Shown here piece after piece: positions 38,475-47,567 of a stretch of 64,000 nt of DNA (position 1 is the stretch's first letter; each line of letters opens with the position of its first letter). Origin of the DNA: Paraburkholderia sp. C35 (GTDB lineage: Bacteria; Pseudomonadota; Gammaproteobacteria; Burkholderiales; Burkholderiaceae); the NCBI RefSeq assembly GCF_003121405.1, contig NZ_QBUY01000014.1, positions 62,001 through 126,000 of the forward strand, in the 5' to 3' direction. The position numbers were made by a program, and so were the translations under genes. The notes under the pieces were generated by a model. That model made no database searches. It was given only the letters and a program-made list of their open reading frames with translations, and was not told the DNA's origin.

Positions 38475-39119
38475 ATGGTTTCATATGATAACCATCATGC
38501 TACGGCGAAGGACCTTGTGAGATACAGCGCGAGTCATAAACAGGAAACGCGGCTCAGACTACTTGAGATTGCGGCCGATTCGATCAGGCAAGATGGCTTG
38601 CAGCACGTCGGCGTTGCTGGGGTCATGTCTAAGGCCGGTTTAACGCATCGCGGATTCTATGGCCACTTCGCATCTCGCGAGGTACTCGTGGTCGAGGCGA
38701 TCGGTCACATGTTCTTGGAAAGCGAAAGTCGGTTCGGTCGAGGGACTGAAGGGCGTAGCCCTTCGGATGGGCTTCAGGCGTTCGTCCGATATTATCTGTC
38801 TCTCGAACACCTCGATGGCAAGGCGAAAGGTTGTCCAGTTGCCGCACTGCTTTCTGATATCCCGCGGGGTGCCGCTGCTGTCCGTGAGGCGTTTTCGGAA
38901 GGTAAGGATCGACTCAAGGATCGGCTCGAGAAACTCTTTGAGCGGATGGGGGGCGACGATGCCGATCCGCAGGCGAACAAGCTTCTGGCAGAGCTCGTCG
39001 GCTCGCTGATGCTTGCTCGCGCGGAACCCAATCGGAAGGCCGCGAAGTCATTCCTGATAAGCGCTCGCTCATCGATCGAGTCTCGTTTCAATTTGGGTGA
39101 TGCGAATGAATACCAATGA
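38475..39119 (+). CDS. TetR/AcrR-family transcriptional regulator
   Basis: 214 residues with a helix-turn-helix containing VMSKAGLTHRGFYGHFASREVL and a C-terminal domain with GCPVAALLSDIPRG, typical of the group controlling aldehyde or aromatic stress responses. Its stop overlaps the start of the thioesterase gene (39106), so the two are probably coupled. Likely regulator of the following three genes. Confidence 0.86.
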   Translation: MVSYDNHHATAKDLVRYSASHKQETRLRLLEIAADSIRQDGLQHVGVAGVMSKAGLTHRGFYGHFASREVLVVEAIGHMFLESESRFGRGTEGRSPSDGLQAFVRYYLSLEHLDGKAKGCPVAALLSDIPRGAAAVREAFSEGKDRLKDRLEKLFERMGGDDADPQANKLLAELVGSLMLARAEPNRKAAKSFLISARSSIESRFNLGDANEYQ

Positions 39120-39555
39120 ACAGAATACAAGGAAGCTGACCGGGCTCGAACAATTGCATCTGTTCATCCGGGCGGGTGGGCGAGCACCAATCGGAGAAAC
39201 TCTTGACTTTGCACTCGTTGAAGCTCGCGAAGGCTTTGTTGCGTTCGAATCCGTGCCAACATCTCGTTTGTACAATCCAATCGGCACGGTGCACGGTGGA
39301 TACATTGCGACCTTGCTCGATTCTGCATGCGGTTGCGCCGCTCATTCACTACTCTCCGACTCGCAAGGCTATACAACGTTGGATTTAAAGGTTGCGTATC
39401 ACAAGGCAATCACAGGAACAACGGGCAAAGTGCGCTCGGAAGGCAAGGTCGTGAGCATTGGGAAAAGGGTTGCCTTTGCCGAAGCCACGCTTCGCGACGA
39501 GAGTGGCAAGCTGTACGCCTCAGCTTCATCGACGTTGCTTGTGTTCGAAAAATAA
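39106..39555 (+). CDS. PaaI-type hotdog acyl-CoA thioesterase
   Basis: 149 residues. NPIGTVHGGYIATLLDSACGCA carries the HGG motif of PaaI thioesterases, followed by the strand TTLDLKVAYHKAITG. It hydrolyses acyl-CoA to release stalled CoA thioesters. Alternative in-frame starts at 39097 and 39100 would add two or three residues. The gene overlaps the end of the TetR gene. Confidence 0.87.
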   Translation: MNTNEQNTRKLTGLEQLHLFIRAGGRAPIGETLDFALVEAREGFVAFESVPTSRLYNPIGTVHGGYIATLLDSACGCAAHSLLSDSQGYTTLDLKVAYHKAITGTTGKVRSEGKVVSIGKRVAFAEATLRDESGKLYASASSTLLVFEK

Positions 39556-39740
39556 GTAGTGTCGGCTTTTTCGTAGTAGCTGGGGCCACAGAGTTCAACC
39601 TGTTCATGTGCTGGCGATCAACGGAATTGTTCGAATCCCTTCGGTCATGGGCGTCTGTCGCGTCGGGGATTTTTGTAGATCAAGGGTGTGAGCGCAAATC
39701 CGAAGGGTGCGCTTTAGGAAGGCTGGACAAGGAGATGGAT

Positions 39741-40511
39741 GTGCAGGAAAAGAAAAAAGTTGCGCTTGTGACAAATGCCTCGGACTATGCCGGCCAGCCT
39801 GCGGTTACCGCGCTGACAAGCGCTGGATACCACGTGCTGGTTGGTGACGAGTCGTTTAACGACGAGTCTGTATTGGCGAAATTTCTCGAAAAGCACGCGG
39901 GAGTAGTACGTGTCGGGGGCGAAAATCCCGAGCAGATAGTTGAAGCGGCCTGGGCCGTTCACGGACGAGTGGACGCCATCGTCAGTAACGACCATTTTCC
40001 GGCCGTCCACCGCGCGACGGCAGATGTATCGCTGGACGACATGCGAGCGACCCTCGAGAAACTGGTAATCAATCCGTTTGCGCTCGTGAAGGCGTCAATC
40101 CCCCGCTTTAAGGAACAGGGCGGGGGGAATATCGTGATGATCACTTCATGCCGCACCAAGCTTCCGATGTACGGCGGCGCGGTTCCCGACGCTGCTAGAG
40201 ACGCGGCCAACGCGTTGGTTCGCTCATTTTCCATTGAGCTGGCACCGCTCAATATCGCGGTGAATGCAGTCGCTCCGAACTTCCTGTACAGCGAAGCCTA
40301 TTATCCCCGGGCAATTTTCATCGATGACCCGATGGGGCGGGAATATGTGAAGGCTTCGGTACCAGCAGGTCGATTGGGTGATCCTGAGGAGATCGGTGAA
40401 CTGATCACCTTCCTCGCGTCAACCCAGTCCAGGTTCCTGACGGGTGCCATCGTTGACTTTTCTGGGGGCTGGCCCGCAGCCGCGACAAGGCCATCCAACG
40501 CGAGCGACTGA
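39741..40511 (+). CDS. halohydrin-dehalogenase-like SDR with altered catalytic triad
   Basis: 256 residues of the SDR fold. TNASDYAG (T11, Y16, G18) fits the T-x4-F/Y-x-G signature of halohydrin dehalogenases, which replaces the NAD(P)-binding glycine motif. VSNDHF at 81-86 and the alanine/glycine-rich SGGWP end also resemble HheC. S136 and R153 occupy the catalytic serine and arginine positions of the S-x12-Y-x3-R triad, but the tyrosine position is P149. Its activity is therefore doubtful or changed; Y144 is nearby. GTG 39741 is chosen because AAGGAG is 6 bases upstream; ATG 39735 touches that site. It lies in a unit with a thioesterase and an MDR reductase. Confidence 0.75.
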   Translation: MQEKKKVALVTNASDYAGQPAVTALTSAGYHVLVGDESFNDESVLAKFLEKHAGVVRVGGENPEQIVEAAWAVHGRVDAIVSNDHFPAVHRATADVSLDDMRATLEKLVINPFALVKASIPRFKEQGGGNIVMITSCRTKLPMYGGAVPDAARDAANALVRSFSIELAPLNIAVNAVAPNFLYSEAYYPRAIFIDDPMGREYVKASVPAGRLGDPEEIGELITFLASTQSRFLTGAIVDFSGGWPAAATRPSNASD

Positions 40512-40559
40512 AAGGCCTGTTCGCATTCGTTTAGTTGAAAATTTAAGGATATTCGTATC

Positions 40560-41582
40560 ATGAGTCAGCAGACCGCACGTGCCATTGTTCTGGCTTCCCG
40601 CCCGACGACCGGGCCCGCAGATGAAAGTCATTTCCGTCTGGAAACCATCAAGTTGCCCGAACTCGGTCCCGATTCGTTGCTGTTGAAGGTGAAATACCTC
40701 TCGCTTGATCCATATATGCGCGGACGGATGTCGGCGCGCAAGTCGTACGCACCGTCGGTCGAAGTCGGAGAGAAGATGGTCGGGGAGGTCGTCGCAGAGG
40801 TTGTGCGCACCAATAGCGCTCAATTCAAGGAAGGTGACCTCGTTCAATCTCGTGTTGGCTGGTGCGATTTCGCAGTTGCAAATGCCTCGGAAGTCCGAAA
40901 AATTCAGGTGGACGATATCCCTGTTACTACCAGGCTTGGCGTGTTGGGCATGCCGGGCTTCACGGCATGGTCGGGATTGCATTTAATTGGCCGGCCGAAG
41001 GCGGGCGAAACTGTCGTGGTCTCTGCTGCAAGTGGGCCAGTTGGATCATTGGTGGGCCAGCTTGCCAAGCTTGCTGGAGCGCGCGCTGTAGGCATCGCAG
41101 GTGGACCAGAAAAGTGTCGATATCTTGTTGAGGAGTTGGGGTTCGACGCGGCCGTCGATCATCGCTCAGCGGACGCGGCCAAGCTGTTGGCTACTGCCTG
41201 TCCCGATGGCATTGACGTATATTTCGAAAATGTTGGCGGTCAGGTATGGCAAATGGTTTTGCCGTTGCTTAATACTTATGCACGCATCCCTGTTTGCGGA
41301 CTGGTTTCGTACTTCAGTGAGGATTTTGATCGGTCGAAAGACTTTCTGTCATCGACGATGATGGACGTTTTGTCGAAAAGTCTGACTCTACGCGGCTTCA
41401 TCAATTACGAGTTCGAAAAGGAGCATTTTTCGACGTTCTACGGTAGCGTTTCCCAAAACCTGCGGGATAACAAGATCCTGTACAAAGAAGACATTACCGA
41501 GGGCCTGGAGAATGCACCTCAAGCCTTCCTCGGGATGCTAAAGGGCGAGAATTTCGGGAAAGTTCTCGTCAAGGTCAGTTAA
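40560..41582 (+). CDS. NADP-dependent MDR oxidoreductase (prostaglandin reductase/CurA-like)
   Basis: 340-residue medium-chain reductase without zinc ligands. LSLDPYMRGRMS near 48-59 and the glycine-rich SAASGPVGSLVGQLAKLAGAR are diagnostic of the leukotriene B4 dehydrogenase/CurA group, which reduces alkenals and alkenones with NADPH. FENVGGQVWQMVLPLL is also typical. It follows the SDR gene by 48 bases and completes the unit begun by the TetR gene at 38475. Confidence 0.9.
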   Translation: MSQQTARAIVLASRPTTGPADESHFRLETIKLPELGPDSLLLKVKYLSLDPYMRGRMSARKSYAPSVEVGEKMVGEVVAEVVRTNSAQFKEGDLVQSRVGWCDFAVANASEVRKIQVDDIPVTTRLGVLGMPGFTAWSGLHLIGRPKAGETVVVSAASGPVGSLVGQLAKLAGARAVGIAGGPEKCRYLVEELGFDAAVDHRSADAAKLLATACPDGIDVYFENVGGQVWQMVLPLLNTYARIPVCGLVSYFSEDFDRSKDFLSSTMMDVLSKSLTLRGFINYEFEKEHFSTFYGSVSQNLRDNKILYKEDITEGLENAPQAFLGMLKGENFGKVLVKVS

Positions 41583-41938
41583 GCGAGTTGTTGACATATC
41601 TCTGATCGGTCTTGATGAAGGCGGACGCTGAGTATAAGAACGCGATGATTAACGAAGAGTTCATTAGTCTCGAAATGAGATCTCGAACCATGCACGCGCT
41701 AATTGACGTCCGACTTATCAGTGCCGCAGGGCCTTCTGGGAATCGGAGTGGCGTATGGGAGGCGATGGTTTCCCAGCTGCGCTGGGAAATGATCAAGTCT
41801 TTCCTGGATAGCCAATCATTGCCCTACAAGATTGGCTTTTCTCCTGATGCGGAGCGTGTCGCATTCAATGGCGCTGACTGGTAGCGTTTCGTGAATTGAG
41901 CTTGTCCCAGACGGCCCGAGCTCGAGACAAGGGCAACG

Positions 41939-42529
41939 TTACCTTCTCCCTCCCACGATTGCCTTGAGTTCGGCACGCGCCGACTCAAGGATCTCGGCTG
42001 AAACGGCTGGGCATGTCTTCGCGGTTGCACGGGCCATGGATACGGCGCCCACCATCGAGACCACCAGCACGACGGCTTTTCGACGCGCTTCCTGTGTAGA
42101 CCATGTGGAGGGCATCGATTCCTCGACGACCTTCACGATGCGTGCGAAGCCTTGTGCGTAATTCTGCTGCGCCGCTTCTTGCTGACGCCCAATCTCACCT
42201 GTGTAGACTGGCATTGCGCAGCTGCCTGGCGTGAGCTGCCCGTTCTCCCCAGATACATAAAGATCGATTAGCGCATTCAGTGGGTCGCCGCCGGTTCTCA
42301 TTTGTTCCAGGAACAGGTCGAGACTTGTTGATTGCGAGTGTAGACAAACCGCCGCGATGAGTTCGTCCTTGGACTTAAAGTGTGCGTACAAAGCGCCATG
42401 GGTGAGCCCCGCAGCCTTGCCGATGTCGGCTACGCCCACGCCATCGAATCCATGCAGTTTGAACAAGCGTGACGCGACTTCGATTAGCTTAATACGGTTC
42501 TGGTTACTTTGTTCTTTGCTGACCTTCAC
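41939..42529 (-). CDS. TetR/AcrR-family transcriptional regulator
   Basis: 196 residues from the GTG at 42529. The helix-turn-helix contains VADIGKAAGLTHGALYAHFKSKDEL. The start is uncertain, since the frame stays open to 42574 and no ribosome site stands out. It is convergent with the MDR gene. Bases 41583-41938 contain only a weak 90-codon frame that I would not call. Confidence 0.82.
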   Translation of the reverse strand: MKVSKEQSNQNRIKLIEVASRLFKLHGFDGVGVADIGKAAGLTHGALYAHFKSKDELIAAVCLHSQSTSLDLFLEQMRTGGDPLNALIDLYVSGENGQLTPGSCAMPVYTGEIGRQQEAAQQNYAQGFARIVKVVEESMPSTWSTQEARRKAVVLVVSMVGAVSMARATAKTCPAVSAEILESARAELKAIVGGRR

Positions 42530-42982
42530 GACGCGACTTTTCTTTCGGGGGGGCCCCCATGATAATGAGTACACCGCTGCTCAACAAGTACGCAGTGGCG
42601 TGGATGCGGCAGCTTACGGTCGAGCGACGTTAGCAGAGAGCTTCCTTCCATTCTTGCTAATCCAGGAGAAAATTCAAGAACAGATTCATCGGTTTGCATG
42701 GCCGGCATCCGCGAGATGCGGTGAGCGCGAGGTCAAGAAGGGGAGTCGGCAAGATTACGAATTCGCGAGCGCGCCTGATCGCTCAGATGTGGCATATCTG
42801 GGCGATTTTCGATAGGCAGGCGTATTGCAATTCAGATGTACGTTGTCCTCGCGCAAAAGATATAGATTTTATGCGTGATTATCGGCATCATTCCGGATGC
42901 GCGATTTGCGCCACTGTGATCGTCCAGATGGCCGTCCACTGCTCAGATCTCACTCACGCCCGTTTGGAGGTGTTGAGCGAGT

Positions 42983-43000
42983 TGTGACCGGACCGTCACA
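42983..43000. promoter_or_regulatory. inverted repeat upstream of the defence island
   Basis: TGTGAC and GTCACA flank six bases (18 bp in all) at 134 bases before the first TIR gene. It resembles a regulator site (CRP-like halves but with wider spacing). Otherwise 42530-43133 shows no supportable gene. Confidence 0.35.
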
Positions 43001-43133
43001 GCTTGGTCTATTCAAGTGAACTGGAAGGCTTTCACTGCGCGGCGTGAACCGAGCTCGCGATGGAGGCATTCATTGCAGAATTGCGCGCAGTTTCGAGACG
43101 TGCGAGCGACAGAAGAGCGACTGGGGTGATGAC

Positions 43134-44300
43134 GTGAGCATTTACGAGATTGGCGTGATTGGGAACGTGAGTCCAACACAGGCTGAAGCCCTGAGCGTAT
43201 CGCTCACAGGGCTCGTAACGGATTTCGGCCTTGAAGTCGGACGTGACGTTATGATTCGCTATGGTGCTGAAGTGAAGGAGCGGAATCGTCATGCGGCTGT
43301 CGTGAGCGTCTATTTTGGATCGCCCGATCAGCCTGAAAAGGAGATCGCTCGGGCGATGGTGCGCGCCAGCAGCCCTGTGATTCCCGTCGTTTCGAAGGGA
43401 GACGATTTTCCTGCATGCATTCCAGATTTCCTTCAGCATGCGAACGCGTTTTATCTCCGACCGGGCGACAAAAAGCTGGATGAGCTTGCGTCGGCGATGT
43501 TGGAGTGTGTTGGTCTGCTGCGTCGGCAGAGGCGCGTATTCGTCAGCTATCGGAGAATCGAGGCCCGCTCGGCTGCCATGCAGCTTCATGACCTGCTGAG
43601 TGCATGCGGATTCGACGTGTTTCTCGATACTCATGATGTTCGACCAGGTGAGCCTTTTCAGGAGGTGCTCTGGCAGCGGCTCTATGATTCTGACGTGATG
43701 GTTATGCTCGATACGCCCACCTATTTCGCGAGCAAATGGACGAGGCAAGAACTCGGGCGCGCCCGAGCAAAAGAGATTCACGTGCTTCGAGTCATATGGC
43801 CAGATCACAAATCCCATCGCGTGATGGAGTTCGGGGAGTCCGTGTATCTCGCTCCGGAGGACTTGAGCGGTGCCGACGGTCCGATCGTCCCTGAAACTGC
43901 GGAAAGGATCGTGCGTTCCGTCGAAGGTCTTCGCAGTCGAAGTATCGCCTCTCGCTATATGTCTATTACGGGAAAATTGCGCGTAGAGGTGGAGCGGGTT
44001 GGGGCCAAGGTTACGGGAATAGGCGCACACCGTGCGATCTCGATCCTGCTCGAAGACGGGCGCACCATCTGGGCATACCCGGTGGTTGGGGTGCCGACGG
44101 CGGAACTGCTGAACGATGTGGCGACGAAAGCGCGCGAGGCACATCAGGATGAAACGCCTATGCTCGTCTACGACCACCTGGGCATAGGTAAGCAATGGCG
44201 AGACCATCTGGAATGGCTCGACGCGAACATTGCTTCCGTTCGTGCGGTCGCGGTGGTAGATGCAGCAGACAAGTTGCCAGAATGGGAAACCGAAGAATGA
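43134..44300 (+). CDS. TIR-domain protein with extra N- and C-terminal domains
   Basis: 388 residues. Residues 1-115 form a receiver-like or degenerate TIR-like alpha/beta domain (IYEIGVIGN..., VVSVYFGSP, SSPVIPVVS). The TIR domain follows at about 134-265, with the first strand RRVFVSYRR, FDVFLDTHDV and SKWTRQE, whose E206 sits at the NADase catalytic position. The C-terminal 120 residues (SILLEDGRTIWAYPVVGVP...) are not recognised. TIR proteins of this class hydrolyse NAD+ or make cyclic ADP-ribose signals after phage sensing. The GTG start at 43134 is uncertain. The stop overlaps the start of the SLOG gene, implying a stable partnership. Confidence 0.87.
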   Translation: MSIYEIGVIGNVSPTQAEALSVSLTGLVTDFGLEVGRDVMIRYGAEVKERNRHAAVVSVYFGSPDQPEKEIARAMVRASSPVIPVVSKGDDFPACIPDFLQHANAFYLRPGDKKLDELASAMLECVGLLRRQRRVFVSYRRIEARSAAMQLHDLLSACGFDVFLDTHDVRPGEPFQEVLWQRLYDSDVMVMLDTPTYFASKWTRQELGRARAKEIHVLRVIWPDHKSHRVMEFGESVYLAPEDLSGADGPIVPETAERIVRSVEGLRSRSIASRYMSITGKLRVEVERVGAKVTGIGAHRAISILLEDGRTIWAYPVVGVPTAELLNDVATKAREAHQDETPMLVYDHLGIGKQWRDHLEWLDANIASVRAVAVVDAADKLPEWETEE

Positions 44301-44935
44301 CGAACGCGATCTTTCTGTCGGCGGGTATTCCCGATCCTGTTAGAGGGCCAGAATTCGCGGCCACAGCGGATTCCGTTGCGATTACGGCGGCGGTTTCCGC
44401 GTTAGTTCACGTGACGCTCGGTCGTCGAGTCCTGGTATGGGGCGGGCATCCGGCTATCACGCCTATGATCTGGGTAGTTGCGGATAGTCTCGGCATCGAC
44501 TACGGGGCATGGGTGCGACTCTATCAGTCAAACTACTTTGTCGACGAATTTCCTGAAGACAACGCCCGCTTCCAGAACGTGGTCTACACCGACGACATTG
44601 AGCACCATCTGCCGAAGAGTCTGTTGCACATGCGGGAGCGCATTTTTGGTGAAAACCAGTTTGATTCTGCAGTGTTTATCGGAGGTATGGCAGGGATCGT
44701 GGACGAATTCCATCTCCTTCGTCAGGCTCAGCCGGCCGCAACCGTAATTCCTGTCGCAACGACAGGAGGTGCGGTTCTCGATATCGTCAAGGAAATGCCA
44801 TCGCACAGCGAGGACTTGTCGCAAGACTTCGACTTCGTATCGCTGTTTCATCGGCACCTCAACATTTCGGTGAAAGAGAGACGGTATGCACGCCCCGCGG
44901 ACCAACCTGCAAACGTTGAAGACAGGATGTATTGA
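44297..44935 (+). CDS. SLOG-superfamily protein (TIR-associated type)
   Basis: 212 residues with the SLOG/LOG-like Rossmannoid layout: FLSAGIPDP at 6-14, LVWGGHPAITPM around 46-57, FIGGMAGIVDE at 127-137 and PVATTGGAV at 152-160. SLOG domains bind nucleotides; in Thoeris the ThsA SLOG domain binds the TIR-made cyclic ADP-ribose isomer. The ATG overlaps the stop of the TIR gene (ATGA). It may sense, sequester or cleave the signal made by the TIR partner (inference). Confidence 0.75.
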   Translation: MTNAIFLSAGIPDPVRGPEFAATADSVAITAAVSALVHVTLGRRVLVWGGHPAITPMIWVVADSLGIDYGAWVRLYQSNYFVDEFPEDNARFQNVVYTDDIEHHLPKSLLHMRERIFGENQFDSAVFIGGMAGIVDEFHLLRQAQPAATVIPVATTGGAVLDIVKEMPSHSEDLSQDFDFVSLFHRHLNISVKERRYARPADQPANVEDRMY

Positions 44936-45156
44936 CTGGTCTGTCGCGGCACCAGTTGATGCGCGCACCCGCGGAAGTTCCGGTTGGTAGCGTCTCTTGA
45001 TGAGACCGCCTCGAAATTGCGCACTTGGACGGGTCTGGTGTGTTTTCAAAGAAGTGCTACGGCATGACAGCCAGGTCGATGTCATGGAATTGGCTTTTTG
45101 AGCACCCGCAGTGGCCGTTTTAGTTTTTGCTGTCAAATAAATATCTGGAGCTTTTG

Positions 45157-45960
45157 ATGTATCGGGGATTTAATCTTAGGCTGGAAGGGAAGAATCCATT
45201 TCGTGAGTATCATGGGATTGGACAGCAAAATAACTCGATATCAGCCAGCATGCTGAAAACGAGAATGACAAACTATCTGAGTCAGAAAACGATTGATGCC
45301 GCGGCCATACAGGGTGATTGGTTCGGTCAGGTCGACGCAGAAGTGTTTATTTCCCACTCGCACAGCGACCTTGATCTTGCGCTATCCGTGGCGGGATGGT
45401 TGAGTTCGCAGTTTGGTCTGAGCTCTTTTGTCGACTCCTCGGTTTGGGGGCACGCAAACACACTGCTAAAAATTCTCGACAAGAAGTATTGCTGGATGGA
45501 TGACAAAGGTTCCTACGACTATGACTCGCGGAATCGGTCAACAAGCCATGTACATATGATGCTGTCGACGGCGTTGTCGAAGATGATCGATCGTACTGAG
45601 TGCATCATCTTCTTGAATACTCCAGAATCCATCGTCGTCGAAGATGCGATAACTGAGGTTGGCGACGAGAAAACCGGTTCACCGTGGATCTATGCTGAAC
45701 TGGTGGCCAGTCGCTTGATCCGAAAGAAAGAGCCAGTACGACATCCGGTCACGGAATCATACGACGATGGTCTCATGAAGCGGCAAGCGACGGCTGGAAC
45801 AATCCCCATTCGTTACGCGGTTGGCGAGGAACTGAATCTTCTCACCCCTTTATCTATTAGAGACCTTGAGGTGTGGGAGGCACATTCGTCTAATGCTCAG
45901 GTCGCGAGCAAGCTTGACGTGTTGTATCAAATCAAACCTCTCAAGAATCAAACGAAGTAG
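45157..45960 (+). CDS. second TIR-like protein of the Thoeris island
   Basis: 267 residues. A 60-residue N-terminal tail precedes a TIR-like domain: EVFISHSHSDLDLALSVAGWL (62-82), FVDSSVWG, a long insertion rich in tyrosine and aspartate (about 105-135), CIIFLNTPES, and SPWIYAE with the probable catalytic E181. The C-terminal 80 residues are unassigned. CTGGAG (45145-45150) is six bases before the ATG. The next gene (ThsA) begins 34 bases after its stop, so they are probably co-transcribed. It is likely an additional ThsB-type sensor/synthase. Confidence 0.82.
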   Translation: MYRGFNLRLEGKNPFREYHGIGQQNNSISASMLKTRMTNYLSQKTIDAAAIQGDWFGQVDAEVFISHSHSDLDLALSVAGWLSSQFGLSSFVDSSVWGHANTLLKILDKKYCWMDDKGSYDYDSRNRSTSHVHMMLSTALSKMIDRTECIIFLNTPESIVVEDAITEVGDEKTGSPWIYAELVASRLIRKKEPVRHPVTESYDDGLMKRQATAGTIPIRYAVGEELNLLTPLSIRDLEVWEAHSSNAQVASKLDVLYQIKPLKNQTK

Positions 45961-45994
45961 ACGTATCCCATTCGAAAGTTTTGCTATCGCTGCC

Positions 45995-47476
45995 ATGAGT
46001 AAAAACGTAAGACGTAAGGATAAGTCCGCTTTTTCGTCGGAAATTGAAGCGTTCATTCGAACGTTTGTCGAGGAACTGATTAACGATAACGCTGCAATCT
46101 TCGCAGGGGCCGGGTTGTCCGCATCCAGAGGGTACGTCAACTGGAAGGAGCTGCTTCGCGGAATTGCAGAGGGACTGAATCTCGACGTAGACCGGGAAAC
46201 GAACCTCGTTGCACTCGCTCAGTTTCATCTCAACGAGCGGCGGAACAGGTCGGAGCTCAACCGACGCATTGTCGCGGAGTTTAGTGATACCCGCGAGCCG
46301 TCTGAGAATCACAGGATTCTGGCGCGGCTGCCGATTTCTACGTACTGGACGACAAACTACGACAAACTGATTGAGACGTCTCTCCGGAACGGCGGAAAGA
46401 TTGTTGACGTCAAATATGACGTTGCACAGCTCAAGACCACGCTGCCTAACCGGGATGTCGTACTCTACAAGATGCATGGGGACGTTGACCACGCGGAAGA
46501 GGCGGTCCTTACGAAAGACGACTACGAGGGATACTTCCGGAAACATGAGCCTTTCGTTACGGCTCTGAGCGGCCATCTGACTTCGAAAACATTCCTGTTT
46601 CTGGGTTTCAGCTTCAGTGATCCGAACATCGACTATGTGATGAGTCGGGTTCGTGTGATGTTGCACAACGCACCGAAGCAACAGTATTGCATCATGCGAC
46701 GGGAGCAAAAGGCGGCGAAGGAGAAGAAAGAAAGCTTCGCATACCGCAAACATCAACAGACGTTCCTTATCAAGGATCTTCAGCGGATTGGTGTGCATAC
46801 GCTGCTGGTCGACGAGTACGACGACATCACGCGGATTCTTGGACGCATCGAAAGCGATTACAGGCAGCGGACGATTCTGGTTTCGGGCAGTGCGGACGAC
46901 TTTCAGCCTTGGGAGATGCGTGATGCAAATCGATTCGTGGCGAATCTTAGCCGGTCGCTGATTGAGAAGCATTATTCAATCGTTACGGGAATCGGTTTGG
47001 GTATCGGCCCGAGCGTCATCGCGGGCGCTTTAGAGCCGATTCTCCTCGAGCGTCTGAAATTCCGGCAATCCCAGTTGATCGCGAGACCGTTTCCTTTCGC
47101 GATTGAAGATAAGCGGGAACGAGAACGCGTTCATGAAGCTTATCGCCAACAGATGGTGGATGCGTGTGGCATCGCAATCTTTATCTTTGGAAACAAGCGG
47201 AAAGGCAAGGAAACAAAAAATGCCAGCGGTGTGCTGCGCGAGTTCGAAGTTGCCGTTGAAAAAGGATTGAAAGTTGTGCCTGTTGGGGCAACGGGGCATG
47301 CTGCTGAGGAACTGTGGCGGCGAGTAGATGCCGATTTCGACGTGTATTTTCCGCAGGCAACAAAGGCTGTGAGGAAGCTTTTTTCGGCAATCGGTCCTTC
47401 AGCGAAGAAAGATCCGGACGAGCTTACCGCAACGATTATTAACCTGATTGGAGCGATCAGGCGCATGAAAGGCTGA
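45995..47476 (+). CDS. thsA: Thoeris effector ThsA (SIR2-SLOG NAD+ hydrolase)
   Basis: 493 residues, close to characterised ThsA proteins (about 480). The SIR2 domain (about 18-285) has GAGLSA at 38-43, TTNYDK at 119-124, YKMHGD with catalytic H161, and FLGFSFSDPN around 202-211. The SLOG/STALD domain (about 292-455) has VSGSADD, GIGLGIGPS, a phosphate-binding-type loop around FIFGNKRKG and REFEVAVEKGLKVVPVG. On phage infection, TIR-made cyclic ADP-ribose isomers bind the SLOG domain and switch on NAD+ destruction, arresting or killing the cell (known for type I Thoeris). The first ATG in the homologous region (45995) is used. Confidence 0.93.
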   Translation: MSKNVRRKDKSAFSSEIEAFIRTFVEELINDNAAIFAGAGLSASRGYVNWKELLRGIAEGLNLDVDRETNLVALAQFHLNERRNRSELNRRIVAEFSDTREPSENHRILARLPISTYWTTNYDKLIETSLRNGGKIVDVKYDVAQLKTTLPNRDVVLYKMHGDVDHAEEAVLTKDDYEGYFRKHEPFVTALSGHLTSKTFLFLGFSFSDPNIDYVMSRVRVMLHNAPKQQYCIMRREQKAAKEKKESFAYRKHQQTFLIKDLQRIGVHTLLVDEYDDITRILGRIESDYRQRTILVSGSADDFQPWEMRDANRFVANLSRSLIEKHYSIVTGIGLGIGPSVIAGALEPILLERLKFRQSQLIARPFPFAIEDKRERERVHEAYRQQMVDACGIAIFIFGNKRKGKETKNASGVLREFEVAVEKGLKVVPVGATGHAAEELWRRVDADFDVYFPQATKAVRKLFSAIGPSAKKDPDELTATIINLIGAIRRMKG

Positions 47477-47567
47477 CCCTGCATGCAAAGCAGCAGTATG
47501 AGTCGAATTCGCGACATTCGACTCTGATACAGGCGACAGTAGATGTAACTCACCGAGGAGAAATTTC

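Noticed and set aside
41612..41884. 90-codon plus-strand frame after the MDR reductase
   Set aside because: No ribosome site and no recognisable family; kept out as too weak.
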